From positions 62,001 to 126,000 of the forward strand of contig SVKJ01000002.1 of assembly GCA_015068525.1 (NCBI GenBank): DNA of 64,000 bases. The letters are read 5' to 3'. The notes below the pieces were generated by a model that worked only from the letters and a program-made list of their open reading frames with translations, made no database searches and was not told the origin of the DNA. Made by a program: the position numbers and the translations under genes. Each line of letters begins with the position of its first letter. The stretch's first letter is position 1. This document shows positions 40,920 to 49,034 of the stretch, piece by piece. The DNA is from Oscillospiraceae bacterium. Its GTDB lineage: Bacteria; Bacillota; Clostridia; UMGS1840; HGM11507.

Positions 40920-42161
40920 TTATATATCATAGTCAAGTTTGAATTTTTCCCCGCATCCGTAATTTTCATAAACATAGTCAATATCCTTATCCCCTCTTCC
41001 TGAAAGACAAGCAAGGATAGAGCCTGTTTTATGTTCTTTTGCATATTTAAGTGCGAATGCAACAGCGTGTGCTGATTCTATAGCAGGAATAATTCCTTCA
41101 TATCTTGAAAGTAAGAAAAATGCTTCCATTGCTTCTTCGTCTGATACTGCTTCGTAATGTATTCTTCCTAAATCTCGTAAAAGTGCGTGTTCAGGACCTA
41201 CACCTGGATAGTCAAGACCACTGGCAATTGAATAAACAGGTAAAGGTTCACCGTTTTCATCCTGAAGAAGATAACTGTCAAACCCGTGCAGTCTTCCCTT
41301 TGTACCAAATTGCATTGTAGCAGCATGGTCACCGATGCCTGAACCTTTTCCAAGAGGCTCTACACCATATATTTCAACAGGGTCGGAAAGGAACGGAACA
41401 AACATACCGATAGAATTTGAACCTCCTCCAACCGATGCACAAACTGCATCAGGCATAATTCCTGTCATTTCTATAAACTGTTCTCTTGCTTCAATTCCTA
41501 TTACCGACTGAAAATCCCTTACCATTTTAGGAAACGGATGAGGACCTAAAACCGAGCCGATACAGTAGATAGCATCTTTATATTCTTTTAGATATGCATC
41601 AAAAGCAGCGTCAACTGCTTCTTTTAATGTTTTAAGACCATGTGTAACAGGAATAACGTTTGCACCAAGCATTTTCATTCTGATAACGTTAGGATACTGC
41701 TTTTTAATATCCACTTCGCCCATATAAACATCGCATTTTAAACCAAAGTATGCCGCTGCGGTAGCAATAGCAACACCATGCTGACCTGCGCCTGTTTCTG
41801 CGATAAGTTTTTTCTTGCCCATAAATTTTGCAAGAAGCCCTTCGCCCATACAGTGATTTAGTTTATGAGCACCTGTATGATTTAAATCTTCCCTTTTTAA
41901 ATATATCTGACAGTTTGAAAAGATTTTGGAAAGCCTTTCACAATGATAAACAGGGGTAGGTCTTCCCTGAAATTCTTTTCTTATTCTTCTTAGTTCATTT
42001 ATAAATTGCGCGGAATGACAAATTGATTCATACGCTTCGTCCGCTTCTTTGAAAGCAGGTTCTAATTCTTTTGGAAGGTATGCCCCGCCGTATTCTCCGA
42101 AATATCCGTTTTCATCAGGATAGTTTTTAAGATAATTGTCAAAATCTCTATACTTATTCAT
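40920..42161 (-). CDS. trpB: Orphan tryptophan synthase beta chain
   Basis: PLP enzyme joining indole and serine. It is 413 residues from the ATG at 42159-42161 (AAGGAG upstream). The opening YFGEYGGAYLPKELEPAF is typical. The PLP lysine is in KREDLNHTGAHKLNHCMGEG; canonical TrpB has HTGAHKINN.LGQ, so the residues after the lysine differ. The catalytic glutamate in AETGAGQHGVA, phosphate loop GGGSNSIG and LSGRGDKD are intact. There is no trpA or other trp gene nearby, so it may salvage free indole or do a related beta-replacement. No T-box or trp leader is seen upstream. Confidence 0.9.
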   Translation of the reverse strand: MNKYRDFDNYLKNYPDENGYFGEYGGAYLPKELEPAFKEADEAYESICHSAQFINELRRIRKEFQGRPTPVYHCERLSKIFSNCQIYLKREDLNHTGAHKLNHCMGEGLLAKFMGKKKLIAETGAGQHGVAIATAAAYFGLKCDVYMGEVDIKKQYPNVIRMKMLGANVIPVTHGLKTLKEAVDAAFDAYLKEYKDAIYCIGSVLGPHPFPKMVRDFQSVIGIEAREQFIEMTGIMPDAVCASVGGGSNSIGMFVPFLSDPVEIYGVEPLGKGSGIGDHAATMQFGTKGRLHGFDSYLLQDENGEPLPVYSIASGLDYPGVGPEHALLRDLGRIHYEAVSDEEAMEAFFLLSRYEGIIPAIESAHAVAFALKYAKEHKTGSILACLSGRGDKDIDYVYENYGCGEKFKLDYDI

Positions 42162-42342
42162 TATGTACTTCTCCTTACACATAAAAGTCCTCGAATATAC
42201 TATACAACAAAAAATTTTTTTTGTAAAGTGTATAAATGTTATTTTTTTGTGACAAAATATATAGAAAAATAATGTATATCTGAAGATATTTGGACAAATG
42301 TTACAAAATTTAGTAAAATAAATCTTTTTTTGGTTATTTTTC

Positions 42343-42371
42343 TTTACAATATGCAAGTTTTATGTTAAAAT
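42343..42371 (+). promoter_or_regulatory. Promoter of ppdK
   Basis: -35 TTTACA (42343-42348), 17 bp, -10 TAAAAT (42366-42371), followed by a ~45-nt leader with AGGAGG before the ATG. Confidence 0.75.
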
Positions 42372-42423
42372 ATGCCAAGAATTATAAAATTAAATTGTAA
42401 TTTATTTAGGAGGATTATAAAAG

Positions 42424-45051
42424 ATGTCTAAAAAGTATGTTTATCTATTCTCAGAAGGCGATGGCTCAATGAGAGAACTGCTTGGCGGAAAAGGTGCTAA
42501 CCTTGCAGAAATGACCAAACTTGGTATGCCTGTTCCACAAGGTTTTACTGTTTCTACCGAAGCATGTACAAAATACTATGAAGATGGCAAAGTAATTAGC
42601 GACGATATCCAGAAAGAAATTTTTGAAAATATTTCTAAAATGGAAGAAATTGTCGGCAAAAAATTCGGGGATTTGGAAAATCCTTTATTAGTATCCGTTC
42701 GTTCAGGGGCAAGAGCATCTATGCCTGGTATGATGGATACTATTTTAAACTTAGGGCTTAATGAAGAAGTTGTTAATACAATTGCAAAAAAATCAGGCAA
42801 TCCTCGTTGGGCTTGGGACTGTTACAGAAGATTTATTCAGATGTATTCTGATGTTGTTATGGAAGTTGGTAAGAAATACTTTGAACAGCTTATCGACAAA
42901 ATGAAAGAAGAAAAAGGTGTTACTCAGGACGTTGAACTTACTGCTGACGATTTAAAATCACTTGCTTCTCAGTTTAAAGAAGAATATAAATTAAAAATCG
43001 GTGCAGATTTCCCTGACGATCCTAAAGAACAGCTTATGGGCGCAATTAAAGCGGTATTCCGTTCATGGGACAACCCTCGTGCAAACGTTTACAGAAGAGA
43101 TAATGATATTCCTTATTCATGGGGTACAGCCGTTAACGTACAAATGATGGCTTTTGGTAATATGGGTGATACATCAGGTACAGGTGTTGCATTTACCCGT
43201 GACCCTGCTACAGGCGAAAAGAAACTTATGGGTGAATTCTTAATGAATGCTCAGGGGGAAGACGTTGTTGCAGGTGTCAGAACACCTCAGAAAATTGACC
43301 AGTTAAAAGAAGTTATGCCTGAAGTTTACGAACAGTTCGTTGGAATTTGCAATACTTTGGAAAACCACTACCGTGATATGCAGGATATGGAGTTTACTAT
43401 CGAAGATAAGAAACTTTATATGCTTCAGACAAGAAACGGTAAGAGAACTGCTCAGGCAGCATTAAAAATTGCCTGCGACCTTGTTGATGAAGGTATGATT
43501 TCCGAACAGGAAGCAGTTTTAATGATAGATCCGAGAAACTTAGACACACTTTTACATCCTCAGTTTGATGCTAAAGCCCTAAAGGCTGCAACTCCAATCG
43601 GAAAAGGTCTTGGTGCATCTCCGGGCGCTGCTTGCGGTAAAGTAGTATTTACTGCTGAAGATGCAGTTATCTGGAAAGAAAAAGGCGAAAAAGTTGTTCT
43701 TGTTCGTCTTGAAACATCTCCTGAAGACATTACAGGTATGAAAGCCGCTCAGGGTATCTTAACAGTAAGAGGAGGTATGACATCTCACGCTGCAGTTGTT
43801 GCACGTGGTATGGGTACATGCTGTGTATCAGGTTGCGATGCAATCAAGATGGATGAAGAAAATAAAAAATTCGAACTTGCAGGAAAAGTATATCACGAAG
43901 GCGACTCTATCTCTATTGATGGTTCAACAGGTAATATCTATGACGGTATTATTCCTACAGTTGATGCTGTTATAGCAGGCGAGTTCGGCAGAATTATGGC
44001 TTGGGCTGATAAGTACAGAGTATTAAAAGTAAGAACTAACGCAGATACACCTGCTGATGCTAAAAAAGCAAGAGAACTTGGCGCAGAAGGTATCGGTTTA
44101 TGCCGTACAGAGCATATGTTCTTTGAAGCTGACAGAATTGCAGCATTCAGGGAAATGATTTGTTCAGATACAAAAGAAGAAAGAGAAGCGGCTCTTGATA
44201 AAATCTTACCAATCCAGCAGGCAGACTTTGAAGCATTATACGAAGCTTTGGAAGGAAACCCTGTTACAATAAGATTTTTAGACCCACCTTTACACGAATT
44301 TGTTCCAACTGAAGAAGCAGATATTGAAGCACTTGCAAAAGCACAGGGCAAATCAGTTTCTGATATTAAAGATATTATTTCTTCACTTCACGAATTTAAC
44401 CCAATGATGGGTCACAGAGGATGCCGTCTTGCAGTAACTTATCCTGAAATCGCTGCTATGCAGACAAAAGCAGTTATCAAAGCGGCAATCAGTGTTTCAA
44501 GGAAACACCCTGAATGGAACATCGTTCCTGAAATTATGATTCCTCTTGTTGGCGAAGAAAAAGAATTAAAATATGTTAAAGATGTTGTTGTTTCTGTTGC
44601 AAATGAAGTAATCGCTTCTGAAGGTTCAGACCTTAAATATGAAGTTGGTACAATGATTGAAATACCAAGAGCATGTTTAACTGCTGACAAAATCGCTAAA
44701 GAAGCTGAATTCTTCTGCTTTGGTACAAACGACTTAACTCAGATGACATTTGGTTTCTCAAGAGATGATGCAGGTAAATTCTTAGATGCATACTATGATA
44801 CAAAAATATTTGAAAATGACCCGTTTGCTAAACTTGACCAGACAGGTGTAGGAAGACTTATGGAAATGGCAATTAAAATGGGTAAAGAAGTTCGTCCTGA
44901 ACTTCATATCGGTATATGCGGAGAACACGGCGGTGACCCTCAAACAGTTGAATATTGTCATAAGATTGGGTTAACTTATGTTTCCTGCTCACCATACAGA
45001 GTGCCGATAGCAAGACTTGCAGCAGCACAGGCAGCACTTAAGAAAGCGTAA
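42424..45051 (+). CDS. ppdK: Pyruvate, phosphate dikinase
   Basis: Interconverts PEP, AMP and pyrophosphate with pyruvate, ATP and phosphate; in anaerobes it serves glycolysis or gluconeogenesis. It is 875 residues, full length. The N-terminal nucleotide-binding domain begins YVYLFSEGDGSMRELLGGKGANLAEM. The swivelling phosphohistidine is in RGGMTSHAAVVARGMGTCCV near residue 455. The C-terminal PEP/pyruvate barrel has GLCRTEHMFF and FFCFGTNDLTQMTFGFSRDD with the terminal GICGEHGGDP cysteine motif. It is strongly expressed by appearance (good promoter, AGGAGG). Its last seven codons and terminator are duplicated 1471 bp downstream after the GHKL gene. Confidence 0.98.
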   Translation: MSKKYVYLFSEGDGSMRELLGGKGANLAEMTKLGMPVPQGFTVSTEACTKYYEDGKVISDDIQKEIFENISKMEEIVGKKFGDLENPLLVSVRSGARASMPGMMDTILNLGLNEEVVNTIAKKSGNPRWAWDCYRRFIQMYSDVVMEVGKKYFEQLIDKMKEEKGVTQDVELTADDLKSLASQFKEEYKLKIGADFPDDPKEQLMGAIKAVFRSWDNPRANVYRRDNDIPYSWGTAVNVQMMAFGNMGDTSGTGVAFTRDPATGEKKLMGEFLMNAQGEDVVAGVRTPQKIDQLKEVMPEVYEQFVGICNTLENHYRDMQDMEFTIEDKKLYMLQTRNGKRTAQAALKIACDLVDEGMISEQEAVLMIDPRNLDTLLHPQFDAKALKAATPIGKGLGASPGAACGKVVFTAEDAVIWKEKGEKVVLVRLETSPEDITGMKAAQGILTVRGGMTSHAAVVARGMGTCCVSGCDAIKMDEENKKFELAGKVYHEGDSISIDGSTGNIYDGIIPTVDAVIAGEFGRIMAWADKYRVLKVRTNADTPADAKKARELGAEGIGLCRTEHMFFEADRIAAFREMICSDTKEEREAALDKILPIQQADFEALYEALEGNPVTIRFLDPPLHEFVPTEEADIEALAKAQGKSVSDIKDIISSLHEFNPMMGHRGCRLAVTYPEIAAMQTKAVIKAAISVSRKHPEWNIVPEIMIPLVGEEKELKYVKDVVVSVANEVIASEGSDLKYEVGTMIEIPRACLTADKIAKEAEFFCFGTNDLTQMTFGFSRDDAGKFLDAYYDTKIFENDPFAKLDQTGVGRLMEMAIKMGKEVRPELHIGICGEHGGDPQTVEYCHKIGLTYVSCSPYRVPIARLAAAQAALKKA

Positions 45052-45113
45052 AAATAGTCTGGAACGTGCAAAGTAAATATTATGTGGGGATGCGAAAGCA
45101 TCCCCTTTTTTTA
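45029..45113. repeat. Direct repeat, left copy: ppdK 3' end plus terminator
   Basis: Covers the last ppdK codons (AGGCAGCACTTAAGAAAGCG then TAA), AAATAGTCTGGAACGTGCAA, and the GGGGATGC-GAAA-GCATCCCC terminator. The right copy at 46500-46584 matches with two substitutions, offset 1471 bp. The pair brackets the HTH/GHKL/STAS-like gene. Confidence 0.9.
45086..45112 (+). terminator. Terminator of ppdK
   Basis: GGGGATGC and GCATCCCC with a GAAA tetraloop and seven T. A weaker relative (AAGGATGC-GAAA-GCATTCTTTTTT) follows at about 45299-45324. Confidence 0.92.
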
Positions 45114-45345
45114 TAAGGTATAAATTCCTTGCAAAATTTATTGAATTAAACACTTTGCACTTTGAACAAATTTAACCTCTCGACGTATCTTAATACGCCT
45201 TCGGATTAAATTCGTCCAATCCAAACAATTTTTCCTGCTTTCGTTTGACGCTCGAGGGCATAAAGCCCATCGTCCGTCAAAAAGAAAGCGTAAAAAAGGA
45301 TGCGAAAGCATTCTTTTTTAATTAGGAATTAGAAATGAAGGTACA
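45113..45345. repeat. Modular repeat element, copy B
   Basis: After the terminator come the core GGTATAAATTCC...AAATTTATTGAATT, TTTGCACTTTGAAC, CTCGACGTATC...ATACGCCTTCGG, CGTCCAATCCAAACAATTTT, a second GAAAGCGTAAAAA stretch with a GATGC-GAAA-GCATT hairpin, and AATTAGGAATTAGAAATGAA. The block order matches copy A at 29548-29800. It contains no ORF and belongs to the 429-bp gap after ppdK. Confidence 0.75.
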
Positions 45346-45359
45346 CTTATAAAAATGAT

Positions 45360-45416
45360 AGTTATTCGTTTTAAATTTAATTAAAACGAATAACTTTTTG
45401 TTTAAAACGAATAACT
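45360..45416 (+). promoter_or_regulatory. Operator repeats upstream of the GHKL gene
   Basis: AGTTATTCGTTTTAA (45360-45374) and TTAAAACGAATAACT (45381-45395) form a perfect inverted repeat. A third copy TTTAAAACGAATAACT sits at 45401-45416, ending just before the -35. The arrangement suggests binding of a dimeric repressor or activator, plausibly the HTH of the gene itself. Confidence 0.7.
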
Positions 45417-45417
45417 A

Positions 45418-45446
45418 TTGACTTATAATGAATTTTAATGTAAAAT
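45418..45446 (+). promoter_or_regulatory. Promoter of the GHKL gene
   Basis: -35 TTGACT (45418-45423), 17 bp, -10 TAAAAT (45441-45446), directly adjoining the operator repeats. Confidence 0.78.
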
Positions 45447-45480
45447 ATACATATAATATAAATTAAGAAAGGGTGGTAAT

Positions 45481-46512
45481 GTGAAATTTAATGATGAAAA
45501 AAAGAAAAGTATTATCTTATACCTTCTTGAAAAAATTGAACAAAAAGAAGTAAACCCTTCGCAAATAGTATCTGAGGCGTTTAATATCAATAGAAATACT
45601 GTTCATACTTATATTAATCAGTTGGTTTCTGAGAATGTTATAAAAAGAGTGAAACGCGGTATATATGAATTGATTGAAACTACTTATGAATATTCTTTTT
45701 CAAGGAGCAAGGAAGAAATAAAAAACGAAACTCACATATATAACTTAACTCTTAAACAGCATATTGAAGAGTTTTCTTCCAACATACAGGAAATATGGGA
45801 ATATGCTTTCAGTGAAATGGTAAACAATGTTATTGACCATTCGGAAGCAAAAAATATGATTATAATTATAAAAAAGAATTTTTTAAATACACGTGTATTC
45901 ATAGCCGACAATGGCATTGGAATTTTTGAAAAAATCAAAAATTATTTCGAATTGCCGACATTGGATGATGCAATATGTGAACTTTTCAAAGGGAAACTTA
46001 CAACAGATAAGGCTAACCATTCGGGCGAAGGAATTTTTTTCAGTTCAAAACTAATGGATAATTTTGCAATATTTTCTGATGATAAAATTTTTACTACCGA
46101 TAAATTTCACAGCAGTAATATAATCAGTTTTCCAAATGAAAAAGATTCTGCTGCTACCGTTGTTATGATGAAACTTTCCAATTATTCACATAAAAAAAGC
46201 AAAGAAGTTTTTGATAAATACTCAGATGTAGACGGAGGTTTTACAAAAACAATCATACCATTAAAAAATGTTTTTGATGCTTCGCCTGTATCACGTTCTC
46301 AGGCAAGAAGAATTTTAAGCAGTCTTGATAAGTTTAAAGAAATTGTACTTGATTTTGATATGATTGAATGGATTGGTCAGGGATTTGCACATCAGATTTT
46401 TGTAGTATTTAAAAATCAACAGCCACAAATACAAATTATTCCGGTTAATATGAATGAAGATGTAACCAAAATGTACTATCATGTTATAAATACCGAGGCA
46501 GGCAACACTTAA
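45481..46512 (+). CDS. HTH, GHKL ATPase and STAS-like (DUF4325-type) protein
   Basis: 343 residues starting at GTG with AAAGGGTGG upstream. Residues about 1-65 form a winged-helix HTH (PSQIVSEAFNINRNTVHTYI, then a basic wing VIKRVKRGIYEL). About 75-250 is a GHKL ATPase: N-box EMVNNVIDHSEA, G1 ADNGIGIFEK, G2 NHSGEGIFFSSKLMD. About 255-330 resembles the STAS-like DUF4325 domain (FTKTIIPLKNVFDASPVSRS, LDFDMIEWIGQGFAHQIF). No phospho-acceptor histidine domain is present. Such proteins are suspected signalling or conflict-system components, but their role is not established. It has its own operator-promoter. The last residues EAGNT and the stop lie in the copied ppdK end, read in another frame, suggesting insertion by recombination. 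Confidence 0.8.
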   Translation: MKFNDEKKKSIILYLLEKIEQKEVNPSQIVSEAFNINRNTVHTYINQLVSENVIKRVKRGIYELIETTYEYSFSRSKEEIKNETHIYNLTLKQHIEEFSSNIQEIWEYAFSEMVNNVIDHSEAKNMIIIIKKNFLNTRVFIADNGIGIFEKIKNYFELPTLDDAICELFKGKLTTDKANHSGEGIFFSSKLMDNFAIFSDDKIFTTDKFHSSNIISFPNEKDSAATVVMMKLSNYSHKKSKEVFDKYSDVDGGFTKTIIPLKNVFDASPVSRSQARRILSSLDKFKEIVLDFDMIEWIGQGFAHQIFVVFKNQQPQIQIIPVNMNEDVTKMYYHVINTEAGNT

Positions 46513-46584
46513 GAAAGCGTAAAAATAGTCTGGAACGTGCAAAGTAAATATTATGTGGGGATGCGAAAGCATCCTCTTTTTTTA
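46500..46584. repeat. Direct repeat, right copy: ppdK 3' end plus terminator
   Basis: Matches 45029-45113 except G-to-A near 46505 and C-to-T near 46575. It supplies the stop codon (TAA within CACTTAAG) and terminator of the GHKL gene. It continues as AAGGTATAAATGCCTTGCG, a truncated modular-repeat core. Confidence 0.9.
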
Positions 46585-46585
46585 T
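46557..46585 (+). terminator. Terminator of the GHKL gene (copied ppdK terminator)
   Basis: GGGGATGC-GAAA-GCATCCTC followed by seven T; one G-T pair replaces G-C relative to the ppdK terminator. Confidence 0.85.
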
Positions 46586-46621
46586 TAAGGTATAAATGCC
46601 TTGCGTTTTTAATTACAAAAC

Positions 46622-46700
46622 AAAATGGACGCAAAAGGGACAGACCCTAAAACGTCCAAAAAATGGACGCAATGGGGTCTGTCCCTTTTGCGTCCATTTT
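46622..46700. repeat. 26-bp perfect inverted repeat (GGGTCTGTCCC type)
   Basis: Arms at 46622-46647 (AAAATGGACGCAAAAGGGAC then AGACCC) and 46675-46700 are perfectly complementary. The loop holds a smaller CGTCCA...TGGACG hairpin that repeats the arm sequence. GGGTCTGTCCC sequences are frequent in repetitive palindromic DNA of many bacteria. There is no transposase nearby. Confidence 0.85.
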
Positions 46701-46736
46701 GATAGGTTTATATACCAAAATTATTTATTATTCATT

Positions 46737-46763
46737 GTAGAAAACGACCTTAAGTGTCGCTGC
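46737..46763. repeat. GGAACGAC palindrome, degenerate copy 6
   Basis: GTAGAAAACGACCTTAAGTG then TCGCTGC: recognisable but with several arm mismatches. It abuts the era stop codon. Confidence 0.55.
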
Positions 46764-46764
46764 A

Positions 46765-47643
46765 CTACTCGGTAAACCCGAAGTTTTTAAGTAAAACTAA
46801 GTTATCTCTCCAGCCTTCTTTTACTTTTACCCAAAGGTTTAAGAAGACTTTTTTACCTAATAGTTTTTCCATATCGTATCTTGATTTGATGCCGATATTT
46901 TTTAAAAGTTCTCCGCCTTTTCCGATTATAATTCCCTTGTGGGACTGCTTTTCACAATATATTGTAATATCGAGATTTACCTTATTTTGCATTTCCTCCA
47001 TATTGCTTACTTCAATTGCAATTCCGTGAGGTATCTCTTTTTCAAGCGCCCATAAAAGTTTTTCTCTTACAATTTCTGAAAGTCTTTGCTTTATGGGAGA
47101 GTCGGTTATCATATCTTCGGGAAAGAACATAGGCCCTTCCTGCAAAAATTTTTTGATTTCATCTGTAAGAATTGAAAGACCATCTTTAGTTTTTGCACTT
47201 ACAGGAATTATTGCACTAAAGTCATAAGCGTCTTTGTACTTTTCAATTATAGAAAAAAGCCTGTCTTTTCTAATTGTATCAATTTTATTTATAACTAAAA
47301 TTGCAGGAATTTTTAAATTTTTTAAACTTTCAATAATTTTTTCTTCGCTTTTTCCGACATTGTCTACAGGCTCAACAACAAGCAGTGCAACATCGGTATC
47401 ATTAAGAGAATCTTTTGCCTCGTTAATCATAAAATCTCCCAGTCTTGTTTTGGGATTATGAATTCCCGGTGTATCGGTAAAGACAATCTGAATATCCTCT
47501 TCATTTTTTATGCCCATAATTCTGTATCTTGTTGTCTGAGGCTTGTTTGATATAATTGCAATTTTTTCTCCGATTAATGAATTAACAAGAGTGGATTTTC
47601 CCGCATTAGTTCTTCCTACAACACTCACAAAACCGCTTTTCAT
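46765..47643 (-). CDS. era: GTPase Era
   Basis: Ribosome-assembly GTPase that binds the 16S rRNA 3' end; 292 residues. G1 is GRTNAGKSTLVNSLIG (usual GRPNVGKS), G2/G3 are SNKPQTTRYRIMG and FTDTPGIHNPKTRLGDFM, G4 is LVINKID and G5 is IPVSAKT. The C-terminal KH domain has GHKGIIIGKGG-like SHKGIIIGKGGELLKNIG and ends LWVKVKEGWRDN. It starts 14 nt after the M18 peptidase gene, forming a coaE-peptidase-era unit on the minus strand. Function should be normal. Confidence 0.97.
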   Translation of the reverse strand: MKSGFVSVVGRTNAGKSTLVNSLIGEKIAIISNKPQTTRYRIMGIKNEEDIQIVFTDTPGIHNPKTRLGDFMINEAKDSLNDTDVALLVVEPVDNVGKSEEKIIESLKNLKIPAILVINKIDTIRKDRLFSIIEKYKDAYDFSAIIPVSAKTKDGLSILTDEIKKFLQEGPMFFPEDMITDSPIKQRLSEIVREKLLWALEKEIPHGIAIEVSNMEEMQNKVNLDITIYCEKQSHKGIIIGKGGELLKNIGIKSRYDMEKLLGKKVFLNLWVKVKEGWRDNLVLLKNFGFTE

Positions 47644-47657
47644 ATAAACCCCCGAAA

Positions 47658-49034
47658 TTATATTTTTTCAAAAAATGCTTTGTAGCCTTTATATGCCATA
47701 TATATGTCATACTTTGCCGCAACCTCATAAGGCGAATGCATTGAAAGGAGCGGAACTCCGCAGTCAATAACATCACAGCCTAAATTTGCAACAAACTGAG
47801 CGATTGTTCCTCCCCCGCCCTCGTCTGTTTTGCCAAGTTCACCTATTTGCCATTTAACATTTGCTTTGTCAAAAACTGATCTTATCTTCCCTAAAAATTC
47901 GGCGCTTGCATCAGATGAGCCTGATTTACCTCTTGCCCCTGTATATTTCATAACAGCAACCCCTCCGTTTAAGAAAACGGAATTATTCTTCTCAAAAACT
48001 TCGGCAAAATTAGGGTCGTAAGCTGCGCATACATCGGCAGACAAACATGCAGTATTTGTAAGCGCATCTCTTAGTTTTACATTTTGTGATTCGCAAAGTT
48101 CTTCTAATGTAAATTCAAAAAAGTTAGACTGCATACCCGTATTACCCATTGAGCCGATTTCTTCCTTGTCAGATAAAAGAAGCATCTGAGTTTTTTCATA
48201 AGGTTTTGCGTCAAATAAAGCAATAAGACCTGCATAAGCACAAACCCTGTCGTCCTGACCGTAAGCGGCAACAAGACTTCCGTCAAGAGCCGCGTCCTTT
48301 GGAGCAAACTGCGGAACTAAAGTAAGTTCTGCACATATTAAGTCTTCTTCGGTAATACCATACTTTTTATTTAATATATTTAAAAAGTTAAGTTTAATTC
48401 TTTCTTTTTTTTCTTCATCTTCATATGGAATAGTCGCACCAATTGCATTTAACTGCTCAGGATGAATTATTTCACTTCCCGTTTTCTTAGCCTGAGATGC
48501 ACCCAAATGAGGAAGTATATCAGATATAACAAAAACAGGGTCTTTCTCGTCCTCCCCTATAACCACATCAACGCATTTTCCACTTTTTAGAACGACTGTT
48601 CCAAAAAGGGATAACGGAATAATCGGCCACTGGTATTTTTTAATTCCACCGTAATAATGGGTTTTAATAAATAACTGCCCGTCACTTTCAAAAAGAGGGA
48701 TTGGTTTTAAGTCAAGTCTTGGAGAGTCAATATGCGCACCCACTAAACTTAAGCCCTCACTTAAAGGTTTTTTACCCATTTTAACGGCAATTAAGGCTTT
48801 TCCCCTGTTTTCAAAATAGATTTTGTCATTTTCTTTTAAATCCATTCCTCTTTCAAATTTTTTAAAGCCGTTTTGTTCTAAAAGTTTTACAGCGTCTTTT
48901 ACAAAAACTCTTTCAGTTTTTGCACCTTTTATAAATTCTTTGTACCCTTCGCAAAAATCAAATACTTTTTTCTTTTCGGTTTTTATGGGTTTATCGTACC
49001 CTTTTTCCCTTTTTAAAAGAAGATTTTCGTTCAT
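47658..49034 (-). CDS. M18-family aminopeptidase
   Basis: Zinc aminopeptidase removing N-terminal residues from peptides; 458 residues. Metal and active-site motifs are LVGAHIDSPRLDLKP, GQDDRVCAYAGL, SDKEEIGSMGNTGMQ, and a late MHSPYEVAAKYD with the final histidine ligand. The ATG at 49032-49034 is preferred because AAAGGA lies 8 nt upstream and its ATGA overlaps the coaE stop; an ATG at 49041-49043 is an alternative. It is cytoplasmic, with no signal peptide. It lies between coaE and era in one operon. Confidence 0.93.
   Translation of the reverse strand: MNENLLLKREKGYDKPIKTEKKKVFDFCEGYKEFIKGAKTERVFVKDAVKLLEQNGFKKFERGMDLKENDKIYFENRGKALIAVKMGKKPLSEGLSLVGAHIDSPRLDLKPIPLFESDGQLFIKTHYYGGIKKYQWPIIPLSLFGTVVLKSGKCVDVVIGEDEKDPVFVISDILPHLGASQAKKTGSEIIHPEQLNAIGATIPYEDEEKKERIKLNFLNILNKKYGITEEDLICAELTLVPQFAPKDAALDGSLVAAYGQDDRVCAYAGLIALFDAKPYEKTQMLLLSDKEEIGSMGNTGMQSNFFEFTLEELCESQNVKLRDALTNTACLSADVCAAYDPNFAEVFEKNNSVFLNGGVAVMKYTGARGKSGSSDASAEFLGKIRSVFDKANVKWQIGELGKTDEGGGGTIAQFVANLGCDVIDCGVPLLSMHSPYEVAAKYDIYMAYKGYKAFFEKI

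Noticed and set aside
42162..42342. Possible trp attenuator or T-box before trpB
   Set aside because: No Trp-codon leader peptide, no T-box core and no competing hairpins could be found.
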